Source of the DNA: Aliitabrizicola sp041905595
GTDB lineage: Bacteria > Pseudomonadota > Alphaproteobacteria > Rhodobacterales > Rhodobacteraceae
Length of the DNA: 64,000 nucleotides
Assembly: GCA_041905595.1 (NCBI GenBank)
Contig: JAYRKT010000005.1
Location: 99,803-163,802, forward strand
Direction of reading: 5' to 3'
The translations under genes and the position numbers were made by a program. Below the pieces are notes generated by a model. The model made no database searches, was not told the DNA's origin, and worked only from the letters and a program-made list of their open reading frames with translations. Position 1 is the stretch's first letter. Every line of letters starts with the position of its first letter. Below are positions 45,321-53,582 of the stretch, piece after piece.

Positions 45321-46199
45321 ATGTCATCTCGGTGGCGGGACTTGCCGTCTCTTTCGGCCTTGCGGGCTTTCGATGCCACGGCACGACATGGTGGCTTTGC
45401 CGGCGCGGGACGGGCACTGAATGTCACCCATGCTGCCGTAACCCAGCAGGTCAGGGCGCTTGAAGCCGAACTCGGGGTTCAACTTGTGCGGCGCAGCGGG
45501 CGGACCGTAAGCCTGACCCCCGCGGGCGAGCGGCTTGCACAGGTGCTGGGCGAGGCATTCGGGGGCATGTCGGCCGGTATAGAGGGCCTCCGTCGCAGCG
45601 AAGAGCGGCGCATCCTGCGGGTGACCACGACAACCTTTGTTGCCGAGCAGACGATCATGCCGCGCCTGCCCGAGTTCTGGGCGCTTCACCCCGAAGTCGA
45701 GGTGGCGCTGGTGCCGACCCCGTCTGTCGTGGATCTAATCGAGGAAGGCTTCGACCTGGCTGTCCGCGTTCATGCTTTGGATGCGACCCCGCCACCGGGG
45801 ACCGAGGTCCATCCGCTTTGCCACACACCGATCCTGGCGGTCTGCGCCCCGGAGTTGCTGAAGGACGGTCTGGTCGATCCGCAGGATCTGCCCTGGATCA
45901 CCAGCGATCACGGTTGGCCGTGGGACCGAGAGAACCTGAGCAAGGCCGGCTTCGATACGAGCCGGCTGAAGCGCGTTCAACTGGGCAGCCCCCATCTGGA
46001 AATGTCGGCTGCCAGGCAGGGGCTGGGCATCAGTCTTGCGACCGAGATCATTTGCCGGCCAGATCTGGATGCCGGCAGGCTGGTCGCACTGCCAATCTCC
46101 GGACTACCCTCGGTGGATTATGCGGTGATCCTGCCTCGCGGACCGCGTCGCCCCGCGGTCGACCATTTTGTCAGCTGGCTGCGATCCGTCTTCGCCTGA
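45321..46199 (+). CDS. LysR family transcriptional regulator (GcvA-like)
   Basis: The 292-residue LysR-type regulator has an N-terminal winged HTH: LPSLSALRAFDATARHGGFAGAGRALNVTHAAVTQQVRALEAELGVQLVRRSGRTVSLT spans residues ~6-65. The effector domain contains the GcvA-subgroup pattern DLAVRVH... and WPWDRENLSKAG. The opening PSLSALRAFDA is typical of the GcvA/AmpR clade. The target is unknown; it could regulate itself, the divergent region or the AI-2E family gene downstream (which is convergent). Confidence 0.92.
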   Translation: MSSRWRDLPSLSALRAFDATARHGGFAGAGRALNVTHAAVTQQVRALEAELGVQLVRRSGRTVSLTPAGERLAQVLGEAFGGMSAGIEGLRRSEERRILRVTTTTFVAEQTIMPRLPEFWALHPEVEVALVPTPSVVDLIEEGFDLAVRVHALDATPPPGTEVHPLCHTPILAVCAPELLKDGLVDPQDLPWITSDHGWPWDRENLSKAGFDTSRLKRVQLGSPHLEMSAARQGLGISLATEIICRPDLDAGRLVALPISGLPSVDYAVILPRGPRRPAVDHFVSWLRSVFA

Positions 46200-46228
46200 C
46201 CGAAATGGTGCTGGACTGCCCTCGGCTC

Positions 46229-47365
46229 TCAACCGTCCTGCGGTGGGCTCGTCGGCTCCAGGCTGCCGTTACCGGTCCAGGCCAGCAGCAGGTCGTAGAA
46301 GACCGAAAGCACGATCGGGCCAAGGAACAGGCCGATGAGACCGTAGCTGATCGTTCCGCCGAGGACGCCGAGAAATATCACGAGCGTCGGCGTGGTCAGG
46401 CCGCGCGACATCAGCAGCGGCTTGAGGATGTTGTCGATCAGGCCGATCGGGATCAACGTTACCGCCAGGAAGATGGCCCATTCGACCGGCAGCTTGAACC
46501 AGCCCCAGATCAGGACAACGGCGATCACTGGCAGGGCGCCGATCTGCATGATTGCGAGTGCGAGGATAAGAAAGGCTGCCAATCCCGCCGCAGGAACACC
46601 CGCCACCTGCATGACAATCCCCGCAAGGATCATCTGGATCGCCGCGACGCCCACGATCCCCCTCGATACGTTCCGGATCGTCGCACCGGCCATGTCGACA
46701 AACTGCGCGCCGCGGGGCTCGATCACCCGACCGGCCAGGCGCTTGCTTGCCTCGGCCAGACGATGACCCGGGACGAAAAGAAAGCCTGCCAGGAGGACAG
46801 CAGCCAGAAAGCCCATGAGGTCCAGCCCGACATGGGCAAGAATGCCAAGCACCGTCTCCCCAGCCGGAAGGAGGGTCGGCGCGATGCTGCGCAGGAAATC
46901 CTCGATGTTGGTCGAGGCGAGGTACCACATGTCATGCAACTGTGGGCCGATCAGCGGTATCTCGGCAATCTTGTCGACCGGACGCGGGATGCGAAGCTTG
47001 CCCTGATTGAAAGCGGTCACCAGTTCACCAAGCGTGACAACAAGGTTAGAGGCAAGCGCTGCGATCGGACCCATGACAACAAGAAAGGCGCCGCCGGTGA
47101 CAAGGACGGCGGAGATGTGGCTTCGCCCGCCGAGGCGCGGCGTCAGCCACTGATGCAGCGGCGACAGCGCAACGGCGATCACCACGGCCCAGACGAAGAT
47201 TCCGAGAAACGGCTCGACCAGTCGGAAGGCCGCGAAGATCAGGACAGCCAGAATCGCCAGGCGGATCAGGAAATCGGTCGCCCGCCCTTCGGGAGTCGAG
47301 GCCTGCAAGAGGTCGTCAAAGGGATGTCTGTCGGCCTGTTTCGGCATCTCGCCCCACTCGCGCAT
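46229..47365 (-). CDS. AI-2E family transporter (YdiK/PerM-like)
   Basis: This membrane protein of about 378 residues belongs to the AI-2 exporter superfamily, with seven to eight helices. The N-terminal pair is ILAVLIFAAFRLVEPFLGIFVWAVVIAVALSPLHQWL. A long soluble middle region follows, and the C-terminus contains GIVGVAAIQMILAGIVM, PVIAVVLIWGWFKL and SRGLTTPTLVIFLGVLGGTISYGLIGLFLGPI, the PxxVFxGVLGG-like signature. Members transport autoinducer 2 or act as Na+/H+ antiporters. Start codons at 47365 and 47347 are both possible. Confidence 0.88.
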   Translation of the reverse strand: MREWGEMPKQADRHPFDDLLQASTPEGRATDFLIRLAILAVLIFAAFRLVEPFLGIFVWAVVIAVALSPLHQWLTPRLGGRSHISAVLVTGGAFLVVMGPIAALASNLVVTLGELVTAFNQGKLRIPRPVDKIAEIPLIGPQLHDMWYLASTNIEDFLRSIAPTLLPAGETVLGILAHVGLDLMGFLAAVLLAGFLFVPGHRLAEASKRLAGRVIEPRGAQFVDMAGATIRNVSRGIVGVAAIQMILAGIVMQVAGVPAAGLAAFLILALAIMQIGALPVIAVVLIWGWFKLPVEWAIFLAVTLIPIGLIDNILKPLLMSRGLTTPTLVIFLGVLGGTISYGLIGLFLGPIVLSVFYDLLLAWTGNGSLEPTSPPQDG

Positions 47366-47426
47366 CGTGCCTAATGGCGTAGACCCTGCGCGGGGTTCTG
47401 GCAACGACCTGCAGCCTTTCTGACGT

Positions 47427-48497
47427 TCAAAGACGAGAGGTTGTCGGGAAATACGCCTTGAGCCGATTGATCGGCTGTTCCATCGCGTACCAGGACAGGG
47501 TCGAAATCGACATCGTGACGGCGCTCATCACCAGAAATGTCGTGAAACTGGTAGCTTCAAGTGCCGAAAACCAGTGCATCATGATGGCCCAGGCAAGCAT
47601 GTGGTAGATGTACACGCCATAGCTGATCTTGCTGATGAACCGCGCAACACCGCAGCCAAGCAGCCAGCCCAGGATGCCACCATAGCCCTTGAACGCGCCA
47701 AGGACGAGGACGGCAAGACCCATGCAACTTAAAAGGCGGTAGGTCGTGCTGTCTCCGAAACCTTCCCAGAGGAAATAGGGGCTTGCGATGGCGATAAGGG
47801 CCAGGATCTTGGCGCCGGATGACGTGAGCATTTCCGATGCAGCCTCGATCTGCTGAAGCAGGAAAGCGAGTACGCCAAAGGCAATCGGATCCCAGCTGAG
47901 CACCAGGTAGTCCCAATCGTCGGCCAGGCCGATTTCATCTTGATGCTCGTGCAGGACATGCATCGAGAATATGATCGCGAAGGTGACGACGTAGATCCAG
48001 CGCAGGGGCAAGAACAAGATCACCAGTGGCCACAGGATATAGAATTGCTCGAGGACGTTCAGGCTCCATAACTGCGCAAAGACCCAGGGTGTCATGTCCC
48101 CGTTCATAGCAAAGCGCACGTTCGAAAGCTGGAACATGTGCCAGACAGCCTCGTGCCGGGCGCCGTCGACATTCAGGGCTGCGGCGACAAGGATCATGAC
48201 CCAGAGGGCCGGAAGCAGCCGTAACGCGCGACGGGCGTAGAAATTCAGGACATTGATCTGCCCGCCGCGCTGCTTCGCTGTCCAGAGGATGAATGTGATG
48301 AGGTAACCGCTCACCACGAAGAATAGCGAGACCCGAAGATCTTCGGTCAGAGGGCTTGCATCGGTGTAATGGACGTAGAGCACCCCGAACATCGCCAACG
48401 CGCGCAATCCGTCAACCTGAACGCGCCGACCTCCAATCAGGGCCTCGTCCGAATTTGAGGCAGCTGACACGGCAACTTCGGCTGAATAGTCGGTCAT
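47427..48497 (-). CDS. Membrane-bound acyltransferase (acyltransferase 3 family)
   Basis: The 356-residue integral membrane protein has about ten helices and the acyltransferase-3 signature R-x10-H (VDGLRALAMFGVLYVHY, about residues 30-46). This is followed by RVSLFFVVSGYLITFIL, typical of enzymes that O-acetylate surface polysaccharides or lipids (OatA/NolX type). It lacks the SGNH domain. A 60-base stretch at 47521-47580 is 50% GC, clearly below the surrounding genes, which suggests acquisition from outside. No polysaccharide cluster is adjacent. Confidence 0.88.
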   Translation of the reverse strand: MTDYSAEVAVSAASNSDEALIGGRRVQVDGLRALAMFGVLYVHYTDASPLTEDLRVSLFFVVSGYLITFILWTAKQRGGQINVLNFYARRALRLLPALWVMILVAAALNVDGARHEAVWHMFQLSNVRFAMNGDMTPWVFAQLWSLNVLEQFYILWPLVILFLPLRWIYVVTFAIIFSMHVLHEHQDEIGLADDWDYLVLSWDPIAFGVLAFLLQQIEAASEMLTSSGAKILALIAIASPYFLWEGFGDSTTYRLLSCMGLAVLVLGAFKGYGGILGWLLGCGVARFISKISYGVYIYHMLAWAIMMHWFSALEATSFTTFLVMSAVTMSISTLSWYAMEQPINRLKAYFPTTSRL

Positions 48498-48654
48498 GAG
48501 ACCTGATGACCTTTGGGCAGTAATATGAACTGGCTCACTGATACACGAAAGCACGCAGCGCGGTGATCAATTGACGTTTCCCTACGGGGAATTAAGCGTT
48601 TACGTTTCCGCACCGACATTCCGATGCGGAACGAGAAAAGTGCAGGATCCGCAG

Positions 48655-48683
48655 GCCACCCCAAAGCGGAACTTCGGGGTGGC
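48655..48683 (-). terminator. Hairpin after frmA
   Basis: GCCACCCC (48655-48662) pairs with GGGGTGGC (48676-48683), nine bases after the frmA stop codon. There is no T-tract, so function as an intrinsic terminator is only moderately supported. A second hairpin with arms TTCCGCA/TGCGGAA lies at about 48605-48631. Confidence 0.5.
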
Positions 48684-48691
48684 GTGGGGCA

Positions 48692-49822
48692 TCAGAACAC
48701 CACGACCGAGCGGATCGACTTACCCTCGTGCATCAGGTCGAAGCCCTTGTTGATGTCCTCGAGCTTGAGCTTGTGGGTGATCATCGGGTCGATCTCGATC
48801 TTGCCCGACATGTACCAGTCGACGATTTTCGGCACGTCAGTGCGGCCGCGTGCGCCGCCGAAGGCGGTGCCTTTCCAGACGCGGCCGGTGACCAGCTGGA
48901 ACGGACGGGTCTGGATCTCGGCCCCTGCGGGCGCCACGCCGATCACGACCGAGACGCCCCAGCCACGGTGGCTGCATTCCAGCGCGTCGCGCATGACCTT
49001 CACGTTTCCGGTGCAGTCGAAGGAGTAGTCCACGCCGCCGATCTGGTCGAAGGGGGTCTTGGTCATGTTGACGATGTGCTGGACGATGGAGCCCTCGATC
49101 TCTTTCGGATTGACGAAATGGGTCATGCCGAAGCGCTCGCCCCATTCCTTCTTGTCGTTGTTCAGGTCGACGCCGATGATCATGTCGGCCCCGGCCATCT
49201 TCAGGCCCTGGATCACGTTCAGCCCGATGCCGCCGAGGCCAAACACCGCCGCCTTGGCGCCGGTTTCGACATTGGCGGTGTTCAGGACTGCGCCGATGCC
49301 GGTGGTCACGCCGCAGCCGATGTAGCAGATCGTGTCGAAGGGTGCGTCGTCGCGGACCTTGGCCAATGCGATCTCGGGCACGACGGTGTGCTGGGCGAAG
49401 GTCGAGCAGCCCATGTAGTGATAGATCGGTGTGCCATCGAGCATCGAGAAGCGGGTGGTGCCGTCGGGCATCAGGCCCTGGCCCTGCGTGGCGCGGATCG
49501 CCGTGCAAAGGTTGGTCTTGCGCGAGAGGCAGGACGGGCATTGCCGGCATTCGGGGGTATAGAGCGGGATGACGTGATCACCCGGTTTCAGCGTGGTCAC
49601 GCCGGGCCCGCATTTCACCACGACGCCCGCGCCCTCATGCCCGAGGATCGAGGGGAAGATCCCCTCCGGATCGGCACCCGACAGGGTGAATTCGTCGGTG
49701 TGGCAAATTCCGGTGGCCTTGATCTCGATCAGAACCTCGCCCGCCTTGGGATCGTCGAGGTTCACCTCCATGATTTCCAGAGGTTTGCCGGCAGCAACTG
49801 CAACGGCGGCCCGGGTACGCAT
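48692..49822 (-). CDS. frmA: S-(hydroxymethyl)glutathione dehydrogenase / class III alcohol dehydrogenase
   Basis: The enzyme oxidises S-hydroxymethylglutathione, the adduct of formaldehyde and glutathione, to S-formylglutathione; it is called AdhI or GSH-FDH in Rhodobacter. The 376-residue zinc enzyme has the catalytic-zinc Cys in GICHTDEFTLSG, the His in LGHEGAGVV, the four structural-zinc cysteines in PECRQCPSCLSRKTNLC, and the Rossmann motif FGLGGIGLNVIQG. A strong ribosome-binding site (AGGGAGGGAAG) precedes the ATG. FghA (38916-39746) completes the route to formate. Confidence 0.97.
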   Translation of the reverse strand: MRTRAAVAVAAGKPLEIMEVNLDDPKAGEVLIEIKATGICHTDEFTLSGADPEGIFPSILGHEGAGVVVKCGPGVTTLKPGDHVIPLYTPECRQCPSCLSRKTNLCTAIRATQGQGLMPDGTTRFSMLDGTPIYHYMGCSTFAQHTVVPEIALAKVRDDAPFDTICYIGCGVTTGIGAVLNTANVETGAKAAVFGLGGIGLNVIQGLKMAGADMIIGVDLNNDKKEWGERFGMTHFVNPKEIEGSIVQHIVNMTKTPFDQIGGVDYSFDCTGNVKVMRDALECSHRGWGVSVVIGVAPAGAEIQTRPFQLVTGRVWKGTAFGGARGRTDVPKIVDWYMSGKIEIDPMITHKLKLEDINKGFDLMHEGKSIRSVVVF

Positions 49823-49954
49823 TGGTCTTCCCTCCCTGTGCGTTTTGGCGGCAGAGTGCTGTAAAGCGACCGGTCCTGCAACCGGCATTAGGTGAGGTTT
49901 CGCCGACTTGCCCCGAGGCGCGAAGCGGTCTGAGGAAGAGAAAGGGACAGGAGG

Positions 49955-50245
49955 ATGGCCAGAGTCTTGATGTCAATAGCGGTGGCCATTGGGCTTGTGG
50001 GGTGCGTGGCGAACAATGCGCCACCGGCCCCCGACCCGGGGCCGGCGGGTCCTGATCAATGTGGCGCGGTTGACCTGCAGAATCTGGTTGGTCGCCCCAT
50101 GTCAGATTTCGAGGCGCTGCAGTGGACGAAACATCCCGTCCGCATCGTGCGACCGGGCGAGATGGTCACCCTGGACTACAGCGCCTCGCGCCTGACGATC
50201 TGGGCAGATGACGGCGACAATATCAGCCGCATGAGCTGCGGCTGA
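49955..50245 (+). CDS. I78 family peptidase inhibitor lipoprotein
   Basis: The 96-residue protein has a lipoprotein signal with lipobox LVGC (Cys17). It is followed by the inhibitor I78 core: DQCGAVDLQNLVGRPMSDF, then VRIVRPGEMVTLDYSASRLTI and DGDNISRMSCG. I78 proteins inhibit serine peptidases such as subtilisins and probably guard the periplasm. It converges with the cytochrome c' gene, with four bases between stops. Confidence 0.88.
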   Translation: MARVLMSIAVAIGLVGCVANNAPPAPDPGPAGPDQCGAVDLQNLVGRPMSDFEALQWTKHPVRIVRPGEMVTLDYSASRLTIWADDGDNISRMSCG

Positions 50246-50249
50246 CGCG

Positions 50250-50684
50250 TTACATCTTGTAACTGCTGTGGCAGGCCTTGCAGGCGCCGCCGATGTCGCC
50301 CATGCCTGCCTTGAGCCCGTCGAGGCTTGAACTGTCCAGCGCTTCGGCGGCCTTGCCAAGGGCGGCAGCCTTCGCGGTGAAGTCGTCCCAGTTCGCCCAG
50401 ATGTCCGGCTTGGCTTCGGAGGCTGGATCTTCGGCCTGATCCTTGAAGACAACCGGAATCTGCGCTGCATCGTCGATCAGCTTCTGTCTGGCCGCCCCGG
50501 CCGCAGCGGCGTCGAAGGCGGCTTTCCCCGCGGCCATGTCGCCCAAAGTCTTGGCGGCGGCCCCGTTCTGTTTCATCACTTGCTTCCAGGCGATTACGGT
50601 CGGGTTGGTGGCCTCCACCTCGGCCAGGGCTGCCCCCCCGGTCACCAGAAATGCGGCGGCGATGATCCTTGCTGCAGACTTCAA
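50250..50684 (-). CDS. Cytochrome c' (class II c-type cytochrome)
   Basis: The 144-residue periplasmic protein has a cleavable signal peptide (about residues 1-21) and a four-helix bundle with the C-terminal heme motif CKACH at residues 135-139, as in cytochromes c' and c-556. A methionine in the first helix (KQVMKQN) could act as the sixth ligand, making a low-spin c-556-type protein likely. Cytochromes c' bind NO and CO; c-556 types carry electrons. The start is TTG at 50684 with GGGAGG just upstream. Confidence 0.93.
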   Translation of the reverse strand: MKSAARIIAAAFLVTGGAALAEVEATNPTVIAWKQVMKQNGAAAKTLGDMAAGKAAFDAAAAGAARQKLIDDAAQIPVVFKDQAEDPASEAKPDIWANWDDFTAKAAALGKAAEALDSSSLDGLKAGMGDIGGACKACHSSYKM

Positions 50685-50773
50685 AGTTGCCTCCCTGATT
50701 CAAATATTGCGACGATAGCCGAGATCGGTCGTCCTGAGAACGACGGTTCGGATGTCCAGTTCATCCCGATGGA

Positions 50774-51361
50774 TCAAGAAATTCTCTTGACCATCGCCGT
50801 GGTCGAGCGGAAGCCGAACACAAGGTGAAGCGGACCGATTGACTCCCGATGCAGCTCTTGGAACCCCAGGCGCTCGTAAAGCGCCCGTGCCCGCCAGTTG
50901 CTGTCGATGACATCCAGCCGCACCTCGCTGAAGCCGCGCGCCAGGGCCTCGTCGCAGATGGCTTCGACCAGAAGGCTGCCGATGCCTAGCCCGCGCGCCT
51001 CGCGCTGCACGCAGATGCCGTCCATCAAGAAGCGGTGGTTCTCGACGCTGCGGCCAAGCAGCCGAAGAAGGGCGGCGCGCCAGAGCGACCCCGCCACACC
51101 GTAGACGGCCCGCATGTCGTCGGGGGTTCCACCCGCGAAGGCCCCGTCAACTGTCTTGAACCCGGCGAGTCCCAGGAGTTCGCCCTCGTCGGACAGGGCG
51201 ATGATCGCGTGATCGCCGCGGATCGCCCGGGCCAGGAAGCGGATGGCGCGATCCTCGGGCCCCATCACCGTCCCGAGCTTGCCCCCGAAGGCTTGCCAGT
51301 AAAGCGCCGCAGCGGCCTCGCGGTGTTCTCGGGGCAGACCCCGCAGGATGCGCACGGTCAT
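50774..51361 (-). CDS. GNAT family N-acetyltransferase
   Basis: The 195-residue GNAT acetyltransferase has its acetyl-CoA site in VQREARGLGIGSLLVEAICDEA (motif A, about residues 118-139), with RARALYERLGFQEL (motif B) near residue 165. The substrate is unknown. Its ATG overlaps the preceding small gene as ATGA, making it the last member of a mobA-mobB-small gene-GNAT chain. Confidence 0.88.
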   Translation of the reverse strand: MTVRILRGLPREHREAAAALYWQAFGGKLGTVMGPEDRAIRFLARAIRGDHAIIALSDEGELLGLAGFKTVDGAFAGGTPDDMRAVYGVAGSLWRAALLRLLGRSVENHRFLMDGICVQREARGLGIGSLLVEAICDEALARGFSEVRLDVIDSNWRARALYERLGFQELHRESIGPLHLVFGFRSTTAMVKRIS

Positions 51362-51561
51362 GACAGCGCCTCGCGCAGTCCGGCGACTTGGCCGGCGACA
51401 GGGATCCCCCCCTCTTTCCTTGCGATCGCGGGGACGTTTAGCTTCTGCCCCACATGGCCCCGACGCGAAACCCGCAGCAGGGTGCGCGCCACGAGGCGGA
51501 CCTGCGTCTCGTCCGTAATCGGGCCGGAATCGGCATCGAAGGGCAGGTCAGTGGCGGACAA
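51358..51561 (-). CDS. Unrecognised 67-residue protein in the mob operon
   Basis: The frame from TTG 51561 (GGGAG seven bases upstream) encodes a small soluble protein with the regions DSGPITDETQVRLVARTLL and GHVGQKLNVPAIARKEGG. Its start lies 14 bases inside mobB, and its stop overlaps the GNAT start (ATGA), so it is embedded in a tightly coupled series. Both overlaps and a balanced amino-acid composition support coding. I do not recognise the family. Confidence 0.55.
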   Translation of the reverse strand: MSATDLPFDADSGPITDETQVRLVARTLLRVSRRGHVGQKLNVPAIARKEGGIPVAGQVAGLREALS

Positions 51562-52048
51562 GGCCCGTCTCCCGCAGGATGAAGTCGGCGACCGCGCCTG
51601 CATCGTTCAGGTCGAGGACCGGCACGGTAAGGCCGGGCAAGGCCATATCAGTCGCGACCGCGCGGACCATCCGATCACCGGGCTGGATCAGGTCATGCCC
51701 TGCCTCCTTGCGGAAAACCTCGATCTTGGGATGGGCATCGCGCTTGTAACCCTCGACCAGAACGAGGTCGACCGGAGCCAGGCGAGCAAGAAGAACCGAC
51801 AACTCCGGTTCGGCCCCACGGTGTTCGGCCATGAGCGCGAAGCGATGGGCCGAGGCCAGCACGACCTCTTTCGCACCGGCGGCGCGGTGGCGCCAGGTAT
51901 CCTTGCTCGGCTGGTCTAGATCGACGTCGTGATGAACGTGCTTGACGGTCGACACCGAGAAGCCGCGTCGGGCTATTTCGGCGACGAGCCGCTCCATCAG
52001 GCTGGTCTTGCCAGAATTCTTCCAGCCGATGATTCCGTAGACGTTCAT
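51548..52048 (-). CDS. mobB: Molybdopterin-guanine dinucleotide biosynthesis protein B
   Basis: MobB is a GTP-binding protein that assists MobA in attaching GMP to molybdopterin. The 166-residue protein has the P-loop GWKNSGKTSL (residues 7-16), then FSVSTVKHVHHDVDLDQPSKDTWRHRAAGA and LVLVEGYKRDAHPKIEV, the MobB signature. Its ATG overlaps the mobA stop by four bases. Confidence 0.95.
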   Translation of the reverse strand: MNVYGIIGWKNSGKTSLMERLVAEIARRGFSVSTVKHVHHDVDLDQPSKDTWRHRAAGAKEVVLASAHRFALMAEHRGAEPELSVLLARLAPVDLVLVEGYKRDAHPKIEVFRKEAGHDLIQPGDRMVRAVATDMALPGLTVPVLDLNDAGAVADFILRETGLVRH

Positions 52049-52653
52049 CGGGTCCTGCCTTCCTCCGATCCCGCACGCATCATCGCCTCGGCGCGGACAA
52101 GATCGTCGGGGGTGTTGAGGTTCAGGAAAGCGCGCCCATCGGGAAAGGGGGCTGGAACGGCCCCAACTGCGCTGGCAAAGGCCTGAACCCGCGCCTCACC
52201 CCTTTCCAGCGCTTGCCGAAGAGTGGCGGCATGCCTCACAGGCCACAGGCCGAAGGTCGGGTGCAGGCGACCGCCGCTTTCGGCCACGGCAACCCCACCG
52301 GGCGAGGCCTCGGCGGCCAGCAGGAGATGCGGCACCAGATCCTCCGGCAGGTACGGCGTATCGACGGCCGCCGTCACCACATGGGAAGCCCCGAGCGGAG
52401 CCGCCCAGTCAAGGGCCGCCAGAAGACCGGAAAGCGGACCTTGCGAGGTGCTGTCCGCCAAAACCGGCAGTCCGGCATGGCCGAAACGGGCAGGATCGCC
52501 GTTCGCGCTGATCGCCAGTCGATCGACCTGCGGTTCAAGCCGGTCGATGACATGCGATAGAAGCGGCCGGCCAGCCAGCCGGATCAGCGCCTTGTCCGCG
52601 CCGCCCATCCGTCGGCCCTGTCCGCCTGCGAGGATGACGCCGAAGATCCGCAC
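52045..52653 (-). CDS. mobA: Molybdenum cofactor guanylyltransferase
   Basis: MobA transfers GMP from GTP to Mo-molybdopterin, giving the MGD cofactor of DMSO-reductase-type enzymes. The 202-residue protein starts with the nucleotide-binding LAGGQGRRMGGADKALIRLAG and has the metal-binding DTPYLPEDL and LNLNTPDDL near the C-terminus. It is first in an overlapping mobA-mobB-small gene-GNAT unit, implying that this organism makes MGD-type molybdoenzymes. Confidence 0.96.
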   Translation of the reverse strand: MRIFGVILAGGQGRRMGGADKALIRLAGRPLLSHVIDRLEPQVDRLAISANGDPARFGHAGLPVLADSTSQGPLSGLLAALDWAAPLGASHVVTAAVDTPYLPEDLVPHLLLAAEASPGGVAVAESGGRLHPTFGLWPVRHAATLRQALERGEARVQAFASAVGAVPAPFPDGRAFLNLNTPDDLVRAEAMMRAGSEEGRTR

Positions 52654-52720
52654 TGCCCGCCCTCGAAATACCGTTGCCGGACCGGCTTAAGCGCTGCTGC
52701 GTGTTGCGTCCAGCCCGGGC

Positions 52721-53326
52721 TCAGGGCCCGTCCTGCGCCTGAACCAGGAGGACCCCATGGTTCTTGTCCGCGTCGTTATCGGTGATTACCCGCTCGGTCA
52801 CGCCCGGCAGCTGGCCAAACTGGTTCATCAGGTTCTTGGGGAACCAGGTGGTGTGGATCGACTCGAAGCCCGGGACGCTTTGCAGAACGCTGGAGGTTGC
52901 GATCGTGCAGAGCGACTTCTTCACGGCACCATAATTCAGTACCGCTTGCAGCGCGGCTTCGGCCTGTTCGGGTGTAACAACCAGTGTTTGTTGCACGACG
53001 TTGTAGGTCTCGCGTGCATGGTAATCGATGTAGAAGGCCACCATCTTGTCGGTCATGCCGAAATGCACGTCATTCCGCTCGGGAATGCGCGGATGCTCCC
53101 AGGTACCGGCCGGATCGAACATCACCCTTTGCGACGCGTTGATGAGCAGCCCGCTATGGGCGCCCTGATTGCGGTGCGATCCGACAACGGTGAAGAGCGT
53201 GATGCTTGGTGGCCCAGAGGCGCGGTACGCAGCCCGCGCCACTTCTGCATCGGGAGCCCATTTGGGCTCGGCCGCGCAGCCGGCAAGCATCAGCGCCGCC
53301 GCAAGACAAAGGATAAGTCGCCACAT
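52721..53326 (-). CDS. Predicted lipoprotein
   Basis: The 201-residue protein has a lipoprotein signal ending in LAGC (about residue 16). The mature part contains GSHRNQGAHSGLLINASQRVMFDPAGTW and VHFGMTDKMVAFYIDYHARETYNVVQQTLVV. The segment AHSGLLI...VMFDPAG resembles NlpC/P60-like folds of the DUF4105/YiiX kind, but no complete catalytic triad is evident. It lies 17 bases downstream of the small oxidase subunit gene on the same strand. Function is unknown. Confidence 0.75.
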   Translation of the reverse strand: MWRLILCLAAALMLAGCAAEPKWAPDAEVARAAYRASGPPSITLFTVVGSHRNQGAHSGLLINASQRVMFDPAGTWEHPRIPERNDVHFGMTDKMVAFYIDYHARETYNVVQQTLVVTPEQAEAALQAVLNYGAVKKSLCTIATSSVLQSVPGFESIHTTWFPKNLMNQFGQLPGVTERVITDNDADKNHGVLLVQAQDGP

Positions 53327-53343
53327 GGGGAGGAGGGCGCGGA

Positions 53344-53496
53344 TCAGGAGTTGGCCAGGGCCATGAAGATCAGGACGGCGATGACAATACCGACGACCCA
53401 GACCACCATGCGGACAAATCCCTCGAACGTCTTCTCGTGATCGCGGATGTCCATCGTGCCGTGCTTGTACTCGACGTGGTCGTGCTGTGCCGCCAT
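53344..53496 (-). CDS. aa3-type cytochrome c oxidase subunit IV
   Basis: The 50-residue protein begins MAAQHDHVEYKHGTMDIRDH, continues with KTFEGFVR, and ends in a single transmembrane helix of about 20 hydrophobic residues closing LANS. The HGxMDIRxxEKTFxGF pattern followed by one helix is diagnostic of the bacterial aa3-type oxidase subunit IV of Rhodobacter and Paracoccus. AGAAGGGAG precedes the ATG. As in other members of the group, the gene is separate from the main cox genes, which are not in this window. Confidence 0.88.
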   Translation of the reverse strand: MAAQHDHVEYKHGTMDIRDHEKTFEGFVRMVVWVVGIVIAVLIFMALANS

Positions 53497-53582
53497 GATA
53501 GCCGTGGCTCCCTTCTCTCTGTTCGCTGGATTCCACTTAGCCGATCACGCGCGGCCTGTCACCTGCATTGCCGTGCTGGCAC

